From positions 73,641,638 to 73,705,637 of the forward strand of contig NC_134119.1 of assembly GCF_040939455.1 (NCBI RefSeq): 64,000 bases of DNA. Reading direction: 5' to 3'. Position numbers and translations under genes: made by a program. Below are positions 43,287 through 57,352 of this stretch, piece after piece (position 1 is the stretch's first letter; each line of letters begins with the position of its first letter). Under the pieces are notes generated by a model that ran no database searches, had not been told where the DNA came from, and saw nothing but the letters and a program-made list of their open reading frames with translations. Source of the stretch: Microcebus murinus. Lineage: Eukaryota; Chordata; Mammalia; Primates; Cheirogaleidae.

Positions 43287-45657
43287 GGCGGCGGAGGGCG
43301 CCCCTGCCCCGCTCGAGAAGCCGAGCCTCTCTGGGCTTCCCCGCCGCCGCCTCCCGCCCCAGGCCCCGCGCCGGGCCGGGCCGGGCCGGCCTGGTCCCGC
43401 GGGCTCCCAGGGTCCGGGGTGATGGGCGGGGCGGGGCGGGGCGGGGCGGGGTGGGGGGCTGTCTCTCTCTACACACACACACACACACTCACACTCACAC
43501 TCACACAAGATGCGCCTCCACGGCTGGACTCGCCAAGGTGGAGCCCTCCCAGCCCCCCTCGTCTCCTCGCCCGGCCTCCTTCACCTACCCGCTGCCCACC
43601 CCCAGCGCGTCGCTGCCGCTGACTGCGCACGCGCGGGACGCTCGCCCTTTGACCCCAGCCAGGGGCCGCCCTCCCCCACAACCCCTTTCAGCTGCGCCCC
43701 CCCCCTCGCCCTGTGTGTGGGCTGCCGCCTATTCCCCCGGGCCAGGGCTGGGGCACAGCCAGTGTATGGGGCGTCTCTCTCTGGGGATGTGTCCCATGGG
43801 TGGGGTGGGGTGGCGTGGTTTGGGGGGCGCTGAAGAAATCAGTCCCCTCCATCTCCTACCTCTGGAAAACGCCCAAGCCCGTGGAGAACTGCCGGCACCG
43901 CTTCGTGGGGGCCGGGACCCTCCTCAGTGTCCTCCTGTGGCCCAGTCCAAGGGGCCTGGGCCTGGCCGGGGCTGCATTGGACCCCGACCACCCTGGCGTG
44001 TGGACTCGCTAAAAATCGGCCATTAGATATTGGATTCCAGCTTCCTGGAGGTCATTTCACTAATGAGTGCACCGGAAAGAGTTTCCTAATCCATCTGTGA
44101 GGGTGGCAACTGAAAGAGAATTTTAAAGCTGACAGAATAGGCGAGGGAAGGCATAGGAGATTTCCACAGCCAGCAAGGAAGACTTTCCCGAAATGGAAGA
44201 AAGAAACGAGCAAACAGAGACACCGGTAGCCCGCCCGGAAAAGAGTCTGCCCCTGAGAGAAAGCACCCTGACCAGGTTCACCCGTGGGTGGGTGGCGAGC
44301 TAGCGGCATTCAGAAGAGCGAGGCCCGCAGTCTGTGCGGAAGACACCTGCGCTCGGGTGTGTGTGGCGGCGCGATTCACAAGCAGCTCTAGACGTTAAAC
44401 CCAGGAGAAGCCAGGGAGTTCCCAACGCCCCAGGTGTCCTCAGCCCACGACTGGCTGCTGTGGGAATGCGAAGCCCGGCTCCTTGTCTCAGAGCGGGGTT
44501 CCCAGGAGGATCAGGCTGAAGCTGGGACTTGGCCTCAAAGTGTCCCCTCGCATGGCCACCCCCTTCCCCTTCCTGCTCCTCTACTCCTGGTGCCCCTCCA
44601 TCCAGGGGCCAGACCTTAAAGAGTCACCGCAAGAGAATCCTGGTCCCAAAGGAGCCTTCTGGGGGACCGGTGCTGAGAGAGGTTGTGGGCATGGCCCGCT
44701 GGGGCTCTGCCCGACCCAGGGCTGAGAGATGCCACCTCCCAGCTCTGGGTCCCTGCAGGAAGTGTTGGCAAGCACAGGGCCGGTCCTCCAAAGGCCCAGG
44801 TGCAGGGAGCCCAGGCCAAGCAGCCTGTGGAAGAAGCCACTTGCCGTGCCACCCCGGGAACAGGACTGCAGGCCCCGCCCTTCCCACCTCCTCCTCCTCC
44901 TCCTCCTCCTCCCCCCCGCCCCGCCCCCACAGGGCACAGGGCTCAGAGACACCTCAGACTCTTGCTACCCAAAGTGCAAAGGGCATCAGTTGCTCCTCCA
45001 ACACCCCCCCCCCGCCCAGCAGACCACGTTGTCCAGCCAGCCCCCGGGCCTCCCTGGGGTGCCCAGCACAAAAGTGCAGACACCCACCGGACCCTCAGTC
45101 TCAGTTTTCGGAGGTTTTTGCCACTCTAAGGACCCGCAGGCCAGCTGGGCCTTCGGGCAGGACAGAGAGCCCCGGAATCCGACGTGGAGAGCTGCGTGTA
45201 CGTCCCCATCAGGAGGCGGTCCCCACCTCCGCGGCTCTCCCCTTGCGGGGAGCGGCAGCCCAGCCGGCAGCCGCAGGGCCTCAGGGAAGACACCAGGCTG
45301 GGCCCCCGCGGCACAGCGGGGGCACGTCCCCCGCACTCACGCGACTTAGGGACGGCTGCTGGAGACTGCTGCGGCCACCCTGCTGCCGGGTTTCTGGAGG
45401 GCTTCCTGGAAGCAGCATCCACACCAAGCCCTTGGAAGGCCCAGGCGACGGAGGAGCCGGTCAGGCAGGGGCCGAGGACGGTGAGAGGCCGGGCGGGAAG
45501 GAGCGTGTCAGACAGGGGCAGAGGACGGTGACAGGCCGGGCGGGGAGGAGCCGGTCAGGCGGGGGCCCAGGACAGTGACGGGCCTGGCCGGGGAGGAGTG
45601 CGTCAGGCAGGGGCAGAGGAGACGGGCTGGGTAAGGGTTAGGGTTACAGTTAGGGCA

Positions 45658-46126
45658 CAATTCACAATCCCAAAGACGTGGAAGCGACCCGAGTGCCCAT
45701 CCATCCAGGAGTGCATCAATAAAATGTGGCACGTGGACACCACGGAGTGCCATTCGGCTGTGAGGAGCAGCGGTGAGAGGGCGCCTCTCGTGTTCTCCTG
45801 GCCAGAGCTGGAACCCGTTCCAGTAGGCCAAGTATCCCAAGAATGGACACACGAGCACCACGTGAGCGCGCTCACCAGCAAATTGGTACGAACGGATGGA
45901 CGCCTAAGTGGACAGAGAGGAATCACCTTCATCGGGTGGGTGTCGGGCGGGTGGGGGGAGGGGAGGGGCATACACATCCATTAGGCATGGGGTGGGTGCG
46001 CACCGACTGGGGGATGGGCGCACTTGAAGCTCTGACCCGAGGGGGGAGGCTTGGAGAGGGCAAGGCACCCGACCTTAACATTGGTACCCCCACAATACGC
46101 TGGAACAACATGAGAGGTATATGAAT
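45658..46126 (+). mobile_element. L1 3'-UTR fragment (unit 8)
   Basis: B-type copy of the shared L1 fragment. Confidence 0.75.
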
Positions 46127-46140
46127 AAGAACACAGGGGG

Positions 46141-46476
46141 GGCCGGGCGCGGTGGCTCACGCCTGTAATCCTAGCTCTCTGGGAGGCCGAGGCGGGCGGA
46201 TTGCTCCAGGTCAGGAGTTCGAAACCAGCCTGAGCAAGAGCGAGACCCCGTCTCTACTAAAAATAGAGAGAAATTAATTGGCCAACTAATATATATAGAA
46301 AAACACAGCCGGGCGTGGTGGTGCATGCCTGTAGTCCCAACTACTCGGGAGGCTGAGGCAGCAGGATTGCTTGAGCCCGGAGATTGAGGTTGCTGTGAGC
46401 TAGGCTGACGCCATGGCACTCACTCTAGCCTTGGCAGCAAAACGAGACTCTGTCTCAAAAAAAAAAAAAAAAAAAA
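46141..46476 (+). mobile_element. Alu SINE (unit 8)
   Basis: Shared insertion; B subtype; private G-to-T change (TAGCCTTGG); A20 tail. Confidence 0.93.
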
Positions 46477-47064
46477 GAACACAGGGGGGAGGGCGGCACG
46501 GGCAACACATGTCACCTGAATACTTGTACTCCCATCATCTGCTTGAAAAGAGAGAGAAAAGAAAATGCAATCCTAGAGGTAAGAGACACTTTTTAAAAAT
46601 AATGAATCCGAAGAGAAAAGTAAAAGGAGGCCTGTGGAGCAGGTCTGGGTGTGACTCCGGATCCCCCAACATCAGGTGCCACCACCAAAGATTCCTGCGT
46701 GTAGCCCATAGAACCCCAAAAGCAACGGGACGAGTTCTGGTCACATACTCCCTCAAAATGACATCCTGGCCTTCTTCTGGAACTCCCTCCCCTCTCAGAC
46801 TCTCAAGGTTTCCTCCAGCGTGTCGGTTCCCACAGAGCAGACCTTTGGTCTGAGACCTGACAGTCCAGATGCCACGCATGCTGCCGCGTGGCGGCGGTGT
46901 CGCGGCTTGGGACAAGAGGAGGCCCCACGGTGCGGGCTGGGGCGCCAGGCACCGCGCGCGCGCTGAGGGTGGGGGTGACCCCCACCCCGGGCCGCCGCCG
47001 CGCTCCCAGAAAGGGGACAGAACAAGAGGCAAAAAAAAAAAAAAAAAAAAAAAAAAAAGCAGCA

Positions 47065-47182
47065 GCCTGTGGCACCCGGTATTCCCAGGCGGTCTCCCAT
47101 CCAAGTACTAACCAGGCCCGACCCTGCTTAGCTTCCGAGACCAGACGAGATCGGGGGCGTTCAGGGTGGTGTGGCCCTAGAC
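47065..47182 (-). rRNA. 5S rRNA gene (variant), copy 9
   Basis: Reads identical to copy 2. Terminator T28 at 47031-47058, the longest in the window. Confidence 0.93.
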
Positions 47183-49557
47183 GGCGGCGGAGGGCGCCCC
47201 TGCCCCGCTCGAGAAGCCGAGCCTCTCTGGGCTTCCCCGCCGCCGCCTCCCGCCCCAGGCCCCACGCCGGGCCGGGCCGGGCCGGCCTGGTCCCGCGGGC
47301 TCCCAGGGTCCGGGGTGATGGGCGGGGCGGGGCGGGGCGGGGCGGGGTGGGGGGCTGTCTCTCTCTACACACACACACACACACTCACACTCACTCACAC
47401 TCACACAAGATGCGCCTCCACGGCTGGACTCGCCAAGGTGGAGCCCTCCCAGCCCCCCTCGTCTCCTCGCCCGGCCTCCTTCACCTACCCGCTGCCCACC
47501 CCCAGCGCGTCGCTGCCGCTGACTGCGCACGCGCGGGACGCTCGCCCTTTGACCCCAGCCAGGGGCCGCCCTCCCCCACAACCCCTTTCAGCTGCGCCCC
47601 CCCCCTCGCCCTGTGTGTGGGCTGCCGCCTATTCCCCCGGGCCAGGGCTGGGGCACAGCCAGTGTATGGGGCGTCTCTCTCTGGGGATGTGTCCCATGGG
47701 TTTGGTGGGGTGGCGTGGTTTGGGGGGCGCTGAAGAAATCAGTCCCCTCCATCTCCTACCTCTGGAAAACGCCCAAGCCCGTGGAGAACTGCCGGCACCG
47801 CTTCGTGGGGGCCGGGACCCTCCTCAGTGTCCTCCTGTGGCCCAGTCCAAGGGGCCTGGGCCTGGCCGGGGCTGCATTGGACCCCGACCACCCTGGCGTG
47901 TGGACTCGCTAAAAATCGGCCATTAGATATTGGATTCCAGCTTCCTGGAGGTCATTTCACTAATGAGTGCACCGGAAAGAGTTTCCTAATCCATCTGTGA
48001 GGGTGGCAACTGAAAGAGAATTTTAAAGCTGACAGAATAGGCGAGGGAAGGCATAGGAGATTTCCACAGCCAGCAAGGAAGACTTTCCCGAAATGGAAGA
48101 AAGAAACGAGCAAACAGAGACACCGGTAGCCCGCCCGGAAAAGAGTCTGCCCCTGAGAGAAAGCACCCTGACCAGGTTCACCCGTGGGTGGGTGGCGAGC
48201 TAGCGGCATTCAGAAGAGCGAGGCCCGCAGTCTGTGCGGAAGACACCTGCGCTCGGGTGTGTGTGGCGGCGCGATTCACAAGCAGCTCTAGATGTTAAAC
48301 CAAGGAGAAGCCAGGGAGTTCCCAACGCCCCAGGTGTCCTCAGCCCACGACTGGCTGCTGTGGGAATGCGAAGCCCGGCTCCTTGTCTCAGAGCGGGGTT
48401 CCCAGGAGGATCAGGCTGAAGCTGGGACTTGGCCTCAAAGTGTCCCCTCGCATGGCCACCCCCTTCCCCTTCCTGCTCCTCTACTCCTGGTGCCCCTCCA
48501 TCCAGGGGCCAGACCTTAAAGAGTCACCGCAAGAGAATCCTGGTCCCAAAGGAGCCTTCTGGGGGACCGGTGCTGAGAGAGGTTGTGGGCATGGCCCGCT
48601 GGGGCTCTGCCCGACCCAGGGCTGAGAGATGCCACCTCCCAGCTCTGGGTCCCTGCAGGAAGTGTTGGCAAGCACAGGGCCGGTCCTCCAAAGGCCCAGG
48701 TGCAGGGAGCCCAGGCCAAGCAGCCTGTGGAAGAAGCCACTTGCCGTGCCACCCCGGGAACAGGACTGCAGGCCCCGCCCTTCCCACCTCCTCCTCCTCC
48801 TCCTCCTCCTCCCCCCCGCCCCGCCCCCACAGGGCACAGGGCTCAGAGACACCTCAGACTCTTGCTACCCAAAGTGCAAAGGGCATCAGTTGCTCCTCCA
48901 ACACCCCCCCCCCGCCCAGCAGACCACGTTGTCCAGCCAGCCCCCGGGCCTCCCTGGGGTGCCCAGCACAAAAGTGCAGACACCCACCGGACCCTCAGTC
49001 TCAGTTTTCGGAGGTTTTTGCCACTCTAAGGACCCGCAGGCCAGCTGGGCCTTCGGGCAGGACAGAGAGCCCCGGAATCCGACGTGGAGAGCTGCGTGTA
49101 CGTCCCCATCAGGAGGCGGTCCCCACCTCCGCGGCTCTCCCCTTGCGGGGAGCGGCAGCCCAGCCGGCAGCCGCAGGGCCTCAGGGAAGACACCAGGCTG
49201 GGCCCCCGCGGCACAGCGGGGGCACGTCCCCCGCACTCACGCGACTTAGGGACGGCTGCTGGAGACTGCTGCGGCCACCCTGCTGCCGGGTTTCTGGAGG
49301 GCTTCCTGGAAGCAGCATCCACACCAAGCCCTTGGAAGGCCCAGGCGACGGAGGAGCCGGTCAGGCAGGGGCCGAGGACGGTGAGAGGCCGGGCGGGAAG
49401 GAGCGTGTCAGACAGGGGCAGAGGACGGTGACAGGCCGGGCGGGGAGGAGCCGGTCAGGCGGGGGCCCAGGACAGTGACGGGCCTGGCCGGGGAGGAGTG
49501 CGTCAGGCAGGGGCAGAGGAGACGGGCTGGGTAAGGGTTAGGGTTACAGTTAGGGCA

Positions 49558-50026
49558 CAATTCACAATCCCAAAGACGTGGAAGCGACCCGAGTGCCCAT
49601 CCATCCAGGAGTGCATCAATAAAATGTGGCACGTGGACACCACGGAGTGCCATTCGGCTGTGAGGAGCAGCGGTGAGAGGGCGCCTCTCGTGTTCTCCTG
49701 GCCAGAGCTGGAACCCGTTCCAGTAGGCCAAGTATCCCAAGAATGGACACACGAGCACCACGTGAGCGCGCTCACCAGCAAATTGGTACGAACGGATGGA
49801 CGCCTAAGTGGACAGAGAGGAATCACCTTCATCGGGTGGGTGTCGGGCGGGTGGGGGGAGGGGAGGGGCATACACATCCATTAGGCATGGGGTGGGTGCG
49901 CACCGACTGGGGGATGGGCGCACTTGAAGCTCTGACCCGAGGGGGGAGGCTTGGAGAGGGCAAGGCACCCGACCTTAACATTGGTACCCCCACAATACGC
50001 TGGAACAACATGAGAGGTATATGAAT
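49558..50026 (+). mobile_element. L1 3'-UTR fragment (unit 9)
   Basis: B-type copy of the shared L1 fragment. Confidence 0.75.
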
Positions 50027-50040
50027 AAGAACACAGGGGG

Positions 50041-50376
50041 GGCCGGGCGCGGTGGCTCACGCCTGTAATCCTAGCTCTCTGGGAGGCCGAGGCGGGCGGA
50101 TTGCTCCAGGTCAGGAGTTCGAAACCAGCCTGAGCAAGAGCGAGACCCCGTCTCTACTAAAAATAGAGAGAAATTAATTGGCCAACTAATATATATAGAA
50201 AAACACAGCCGGGCGTGGTGGTGCATGCCTGTAGTCCCAACTACTCGGGAGGCTGAGGCAGCAGGATTGCTTGAGCCCGGAGATTGAGGTTGCTGTGAGC
50301 TAGGCTGACGCCATGGCACTCACTCTAGCCTGGGCAGCAAAACGAGACTCTGTCTCAAAAAAAAAAAAAAAAAAAA
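50041..50376 (+). mobile_element. Alu SINE (unit 9)
   Basis: Shared insertion; B subtype; A20 tail. Confidence 0.93.
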
Positions 50377-50962
50377 GAACACAGGGGGGAGGGCGGCACG
50401 GGCAACACATGTCACCTGAATACTTGTACTCCCATCATCTGCTTGAAAAGAGAGAGAAAAGAAAATGCAATCCTAGAGGTAAGAGACACTTTTTAAAAAT
50501 AATGAATCCGAAGAGAAAAGTAAAAGGAGGCCTGTGGAGCAGGTCTGGGTGTGACTCCGGATCCCCCAACATCAGGTGCCACCACCAAAGATTCCTGCGT
50601 GTAGCCCATAGAACCCCAAAAGCAACGGGACGAGTTCTGGTCACATACTCCCTCAAAATGACATCCTGGCCTTCTTCTGGAACTCCCTCCCCTCTCAGAC
50701 TCTCAAGGTTTCCTCCAGCGTGTCGGTTCCCACAGAGCAGACCTTTGGTCTGAGACCTGACAGTCCAGATGCCACGCATGCTGCCGCGTGGCGGCGGTGT
50801 CGCGGCTTGGGACAAGAGGAGGCCCCACGGTGCGGGCTGGGGCGCCAGGCACCGCGCGCGCGCTGAGGGTGGGGGTGACCCCCACCCCGGGCCGCCGCCG
50901 CGCTCCCAGAAAGGGGACAGAACAAGAGGCAAAAAAAAAAAAAAAAAAAAAAAAAAGCAGCA

Positions 50963-51080
50963 GCCTGTGGCACCCGGTATTCCCAGGCGGTCTCCCATCC
51001 AAGTACTAACCAGGCCCGACCCTGCTTAGCTTCCGAGACCAGACGAGATCGGGGGCGTTCAGGGTGGTGTGGCCCTAGAC
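50963..51080 (-). rRNA. 5S rRNA gene (variant), copy 10
   Basis: Reads identical to copy 2. Terminator T26 at 50931-50956. Confidence 0.93.
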
Positions 51081-53451
51081 GGCGGCGGAGGGCGCCCCTG
51101 CCCCGCTCGAGAAGCCGAGCCTCTCTGGGCTTCCCCGCCGCCGCCTCCCGCCCCAGGCCCCGCGCCGGGCCGGGCCGGGCCGGCCTGGTCCCGCGGGCTC
51201 CCAGGGTCCGGGGTGATGGGCGGGGCGGGGCGGGGCGGGGCGGGGTGGGGGGCTGTCTCTCTCTACACACACACACACACACTCACACTCACACTCACAC
51301 AAGATGCGCCTCCACGGCTGGACTCGCCAAGGTGGAGCCCTCCCAGCCCCCCTCGTCTCCTCGCCCGGCCTCCTTCACCTACCCGCTGCCCACCCCCAGC
51401 GCGTCGCTGCCGCTGACTGCGCACGCGCGGGACGCTCGCCCTTTGACCCCAGCCAGGGGCCGCCCTCCCCCACAACCCCTTTCAGCTGCGCCCCCCCCCT
51501 CGCCCTGTGTGTGGGCTGCCGCCTATTCCCCCGGGCCAGGGCTGGGGCACAGCCAGTGTATGGGGCGTCTCTCTCTGGGGATGTGTCCCATGGGTGGGGT
51601 GGGGTGGCGTGGTTTGGGGGGCGCTGAAGAAATCAGTCCCCTCCATCTCCTACCTCTGGAAAACGCCCAAGCCCGTGGAGAACTGCCGGCACCGCTTCGT
51701 GGGGGCCGGGACCCTCCTCAGTGTCCTCCTGTGGCCCAGTCCAAGGGGCCTGGGCCTGGCCGGGGCTGCATTGGACCCCGACCACCCTGGCGTGTGGACT
51801 CGCTAAAAATCGGCCATTAGATATTGGATTCCAGCTTCCTGGAGGTCATTTCACTAATGAGTGCACCGGAAAGAGTTTCCTAATCCATCTGTGAGGGTGG
51901 CAACTGAAAGAGAATTTTAAAGCTGACAGAATAGGCGAGGGAAGGCATAGGAGATTTCCACAGCCAGCAAGGAAGACTTTCCCGAAATGGAAGAAAGAAA
52001 CGAGCAAACAGAGACACCGGTAGCCCGCCCGGAAAAGAGTCTGCCCCTGAGAGAAAGCACCCTGACCAGGTTCACCCGTGGGTGGGTGGCGAGCTAGCGG
52101 CATTCAGAAGAGCGAGGCCCGCAGTCTGTGCGGAAGACACCTGCGCTCGGGTGTGTGTGGCGGCGCGATTCACAAGCAGCTCTAGACGTTAAACCCAGGA
52201 GAAGCCAGGGAGTTCCCAACGCCCCAGGTGTCCTCAGCCCACGACTGGCTGCTGTGGGAATGCGAAGCCCGGCTCCTTGTCTCAGAGCGGGGTTCCCAGG
52301 AGGATCAGGCTGAAGCTGGGACTTGGCCTCAAAGTGTCCCCTCGCATGGCCACCCCCTTCCCCTTCCTGCTCCTCTACTCCTGGTGCCCCTCCATCCAGG
52401 GGCCAGACCTTAAAGAGTCACCGCAAGAGAATCCTGGTCCCAAAGGAGCCTTCTGGGGGACCGGTGCTGAGAGAGGTTGTGGGCATGGCCCGCTGGGGCT
52501 CTGCCCGACCCAGGGCTGAGAGATGCCACCTCCCAGCTCTGGGTCCCTGCAGGAAGTGTTGGCAAGCACAGGGCCGGTCCTCCAAAGGCCCAGGTGCAGG
52601 GAGCCCAGGCCAAGCAGCCTGTGGAAGAAGCCACTTGCCGTGCCACCCCGGGAACAGGACTGCAGGCCCCGCCCTTCCCACCTCCTCCTCCTCCTCCTCC
52701 TCCTCCCCCCCGCCCCGCCCCCACAGGGCACAGGGCTCAGAGACACCTCAGACTCTTGCTACCCAAAGTGCAAAGGGCATCAGTTGCTCCTCCAACACCC
52801 CCCCCCCGCCCAGCAGACCACGTTGTCCAGCCAGCCCCCGGGCCTCCCTGGGGTGCCCAGCACAAAAGTGCAGACACCCACCGGACCCTCAGTCTCAGTT
52901 TTCGGAGGTTTTTGCCACTCTAAGGACCCGCAGGCCAGCTGGGCCTTCGGGCAGGACAGAGAGCCCCGGAATCCGACGTGGAGAGCTGCGTGTACGTCCC
53001 CATCAGGAGGCGGTCCCCACCTCCGCGGCTCTCCCCTTGCGGGGAGCGGCAGCCCAGCCGGCAGCCGCAGGGCCTCAGGGAAGACACCAGGCTGGGCCCC
53101 CGCGGCACAGCGGGGGCACGTCCCCCGCACTCACGCGACTTAGGGACGGCTGCTGGAGACTGCTGCGGCCACCCTGCTGCCGGGTTTCTGGAGGGCTTCC
53201 TGGAAGCAGCATCCACACCAAGCCCTTGGAAGGCCCAGGCGACGGAGGAGCCGGTCAGGCAGGGGCCGAGGACGGTGAGAGGCCGGGCGGGAAGGAGCGT
53301 GTCAGACAGGGGCAGAGGACGGTGACAGGCCGGGCGGGGAGGAGCCGGTCAGGCGGGGGCCCAGGACAGTGACGGGCCTGGCCGGGGAGGAGTGCGTCAG
53401 GCAGGGGCAGAGGAGACGGGCTGGGTAAGGGTTAGGGTTACAGTTAGGGCA

Positions 53452-53920
53452 CAATTCACAATCCCAAAGACGTGGAAGCGACCCGAGTGCCCATCCATCC
53501 AGGAGTGCATCAATAAAATGTGGCACGTGGACACCACGGAGTGCCATTCGGCTGTGAGGAGCAGCGGTGAGAGGGCGCCTCTCGTGTTCTCCTGGCCAGA
53601 GCTGGAACCCGTTCCAGTAGGCCAAGTATCCCAAGAATGGACACACGAGCACCACGTGAGCGCGCTCACCAGCAAATTGGTACGAACGGATGGACGCCTA
53701 AGTGGACAGAGAGGAATCACCTTCATCGGGTGGGTGTCGGGCGGGTGGGGGGAGGGGAGGGGCATACACATCCATTAGGCATGGGGTGGGTGCGCACCGA
53801 CTGGGGGATGGGCGCACTTGAAGCTCTGACCCGAGGGGGGAGGCTTGGAGAGGGCAAGGCACCCGACCTTAACATTGGTACCCCCACAATACGCTGGAAC
53901 AACATGAGAGGTATATGAAT
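53452..53920 (+). mobile_element. L1 3'-UTR fragment (unit 10)
   Basis: B-type copy of the shared L1 fragment. Confidence 0.75.
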
Positions 53921-53934
53921 AAGAACACAGGGGG

Positions 53935-54270
53935 GGCCGGGCGCGGTGGCTCACGCCTGTAATCCTAGCTCTCTGGGAGGCCGAGGCGGGCGGATTGCTC
54001 CAGGTCAGGAGTTCGAAACCAGCCTGAGCAAGAGCGAGACCCCGTCTCTACTAAAAATAGAGAGAAATTAATTGGCCAACTAATATATATAGAAAAACAC
54101 AGCCGGGCGTGGTGGTGCATGCCTGTAGTCCCAACTACTCGGGAGGCTGAGGCAGCAGGATTGCTTGAGCCCGGAGATTGAGGTTGCTGTGAGCTAGGCT
54201 GACGCCATGGCACTCACTCTAGCCTGGGCAGCAAAACGAGACTCTGTCTCAAAAAAAAAAAAAAAAAAAA
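53935..54270 (+). mobile_element. Alu SINE (unit 10)
   Basis: Shared insertion; B subtype without the private change of unit 8; A20 tail. Confidence 0.93.
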
Positions 54271-54857
54271 GAACACAGGGGGGAGGGCGGCACGGGCAAC
54301 ACATGTCACCTGAATACTTGTACTCCCATCATCTGCTTGAAAAGAGAGAGAAAAGAAAATGCAATCCTAGAGGTAAGAGACACTTTTTAAAAATAATGAA
54401 TCCGAAGAGAAAAGTAAAAGGAGGCCTGTGGAGCAGGTCTGGGTGTGACTCCGGATCCCCCAACATCAGGTGCCACCACCAAAGATTCCTGCGTGTAGCC
54501 CATAGAACCCCAAAAGCAACGGGACGAGTTCTGGTCACATACTCCCTCAAAATGACATCCTGGCCTTCTTCTGGAACTCCCTCCCCTCTCAGACTCTCAA
54601 GGTTTCCTCCAGCGTGTCGGTTCCCACAGAGCAGACCTTTGGTCTGAGACCTGACAGTCCAGATGCCACGCATGCTGCCGCGTGGCGGCGGTGTCGCGGC
54701 TTGGGACAAGAGGAGGCCCCACGGTGCGGGCTGGGGCGCCAGGCACCGCGCGCGCGCTGAGGGTGGGGGTGACCCCCACCCCGGGCCGCCGCCGCGCTCC
54801 CAGAAAGGGGACAGAACAAGAGGCAAAAAAAAAAAAAAAAAAAAAAAAAAAGCAGCA

Positions 54858-54975
54858 GCCTGTGGCACCCGGTATTCCCAGGCGGTCTCCCATCCAAGTA
54901 CTAACCAGGCCCGACCCTGCTTAGCTTCCGAGACCAGACGAGATCGGGGGCGTTCAGGGTGGTGTGGCCCTAGAC
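54858..54975 (-). rRNA. 5S rRNA gene (variant), copy 11
   Basis: Reads identical to copy 2. Terminator T27 at 54825-54851. One extra G lies in the immediate upstream flank. Confidence 0.93.
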
Positions 54976-57352
54976 GGCGGCGGGAGGGCGCCCCTGCCCC
55001 GCTCGAGAAGCCGAGCCTCTCTGGGCTTCCCCGCCGCCGCCTCCCGCCCCAGGCCCCACGCCGGGCCGGGCCGGGCCGGCCTGGTCCCGCGGGCTCCCAG
55101 GGTCCGGGGTGATGGGCGGGGCGGGGCGGGGCGGGGCGGGGTGGGGGGCTGTCTCTCTCTACACACACACACACACACTCACACTCACTCACACTCACAC
55201 AAGATGCGCCTCCACGGCTGGACTCGCCAAGGTGGAGCCCTCCCAGCCCCCCTCGTCTCCTCGCCCGGCCTCCTTCACCTACCCGCTGCCCACCCCCAGC
55301 GCGTCGCTGCCGCTGACTGCGCACGCGCGGGACGCTCGCCCTTTGACCCCAGCCAGGGGCCGCCCTCCCCCACAACCCCTTTCAGCTGCGCCCCCCCCCT
55401 CGCCCTGTGTGTGGGCTGCCGCCTATTCCCCCGGGCCAGGGCTGGGGCACAGCCAGTGTATGGGGCGTCTCTCTCTGGGGATGTGTCCCATGGGTTTGGT
55501 GGGGTGGCGTGGTTTGGGGGGCGCTGAAGAAATCAGTCCCCTCCATCTCCTACCTCTGGAAAACGCCCAAGCCCGTGGAGAACTGCCGGCACCGCTTCGT
55601 GGGGGCCGGGACCCTCCTCAGTGTCCTCCTGTGGCCCAGTCCAAGGGGCCTGGGCCTGGCCGGGGCTGCATTGGACCCCGACCACCCTGGCGTGTGGACT
55701 CGCTAAAAATCGGCCATTAGATATTGGATTCCAGCTTCCTGGAGGTCATTTCACTAATGAGTGCACCGGAAAGAGTTTCCTAATCCATCTGTGAGGGTGG
55801 CAACTGAAAGAGAATTTTAAAGCTGACAGAATAGGCGAGGGAAGGCATAGGAGATTTCCACAGCCAGCAAGGAAGACTTTCCCGAAATGGAAGAAAGAAA
55901 CGAGCAAACAGAGACACCGGTAGCCCGCCCGGAAAAGAGTCTGCCCCTGAGAGAAAGCACCCTGACCAGGTTCACCCGTGGGTGGGTGGCGAGCTAGCGG
56001 CATTCAGAAGAGCGAGGCCCGCAGTCTGTGCGGAAGACACCTGCGCTCGGGTGTGTGTGGCGGCGCGATTCACAAGCAGCTCTAGATGTTAAACCAAGGA
56101 GAAGCCAGGGAGTTCCCAACGCCCCAGGTGTCCTCAGCCCACGACTGGCTGCTGTGGGAATGCGAAGCCCGGCTCCTTGTCTCAGAGCGGGGTTCCCAGG
56201 AGGATCAGGCTGAAGCTGGGACTTGGCCTCAAAGTGTCCCCTCGCATGGCCACCCCCTTCCCCTTCCTGCTCCTCTACTCCTGGTGCCCCTCCATCCAGG
56301 GGCCAGACCTTAAAGAGTCACCGCAAGAGAATCCTGGTCCCAAAGGAGCCTTCTGGGGGACCGGTGCTGAGAGAGGTTGTGGGCATGGCCCGCTGGGGCT
56401 CTGCCCGACCCAGGGCTGAGAGATGCCACCTCCCAGCTCTGGGTCCCTGCAGGAAGTGTTGGCAAGCACAGGGCCGGTCCTCCAAAGGCCCAGGTGCAGG
56501 GAGCCCAGGCCAAGCAGCCTGTGGAAGAAGCCACTTGCCGTGCCACCCCGGGAACAGGACTGCAGGCCCCGCCCTTCCCACCTCCTCCTCCTCCTCCTCC
56601 TCCTCCCCCCCGCCCCGCCCCCACAGGGCACAGGGCTCAGAGACACCTCAGACTCTTGCTACCCAAAGTGCAAAGGGCATCAGTTGCTCCTCCAACACCC
56701 CCCCCCCCGCCCAGCAGACCACGTTGTCCAGCCAGCCCCCGGGCCTCCCTGGGGTGCCCAGCACAAAAGTGCAGACACCCACCGGACCCTCAGTCTCAGT
56801 TTTCGGAGGTTTTTGCCACTCTAAGGACCCGCAGGCCAGCTGGGCCTTCGGGCAGGACAGAGAGCCCCGGAATCCGACGTGGAGAGCTGCGTGTACGTCC
56901 CCATCAGGAGGCGGTCCCCACCTCCGCGGCTCTCCCCTTGCGGGGAGCGGCAGCCCAGCCGGCAGCCGCAGGGCCTCAGGGAAGACACCAGGCTGGGCCC
57001 CCGCGGCACAGCGGGGGCACGTCCCCCGCACTCACGCGACTTAGGGACGGCTGCTGGAGACTGCTGCGGCCACCCTGCTGCCGGGTTTCTGGAGGGCTTC
57101 CTGGAAGCAGCATCCACACCAAGCCCTTGGAAGGCCCAGGCGACGGAGGAGCCGGTCAGGCAGGGGCCGAGGACGGTGAGAGGCCGGGCGGGAAGGAGCG
57201 TGTCAGACAGGGGCAGAGGACGGTGACAGGCCGGGCGGGGAGGAGCCGGTCAGGCGGGGGCCCAGGACAGTGACGGGCCTGGCCGGGGAGGAGTGCGTCA
57301 GGCAGGGGCAGAGGAGACGGGCTGGGTAAGGGTTAGGGTTACAGTTAGGGCA

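Larger units (their letters stand above)
42950..46843. repeat. 5S rDNA repeat unit 8
   Basis: Full unit of 3894 bp, B-type. With unit 10 it shares the three-fold CACTCACACTCACACTCAC arrangement of the CA microsatellite and GACGTTAAACCCAGG. A private base appears in its Alu (TAGCCTTGG near 46431). The NRF1-like motif is at 43624-43635. Confidence 0.95.
46844..50743. repeat. 5S rDNA repeat unit 9
   Basis: Full unit of 3900 bp, B-type and nearly identical to unit 11 (CCCCACGCCGGG, CATGGGTTTGGTGG, GATGTTAAACCAAGG). It has the longest oligo(T) terminator, 28 residues. The NRF1-like motif is at 47524-47535. Confidence 0.95.
50744..54637. repeat. 5S rDNA repeat unit 10
   Basis: Full unit of 3894 bp, near-identical to unit 8 at an offset of 7794 bp. 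The NRF1-like motif is at 51418-51429. Confidence 0.95.
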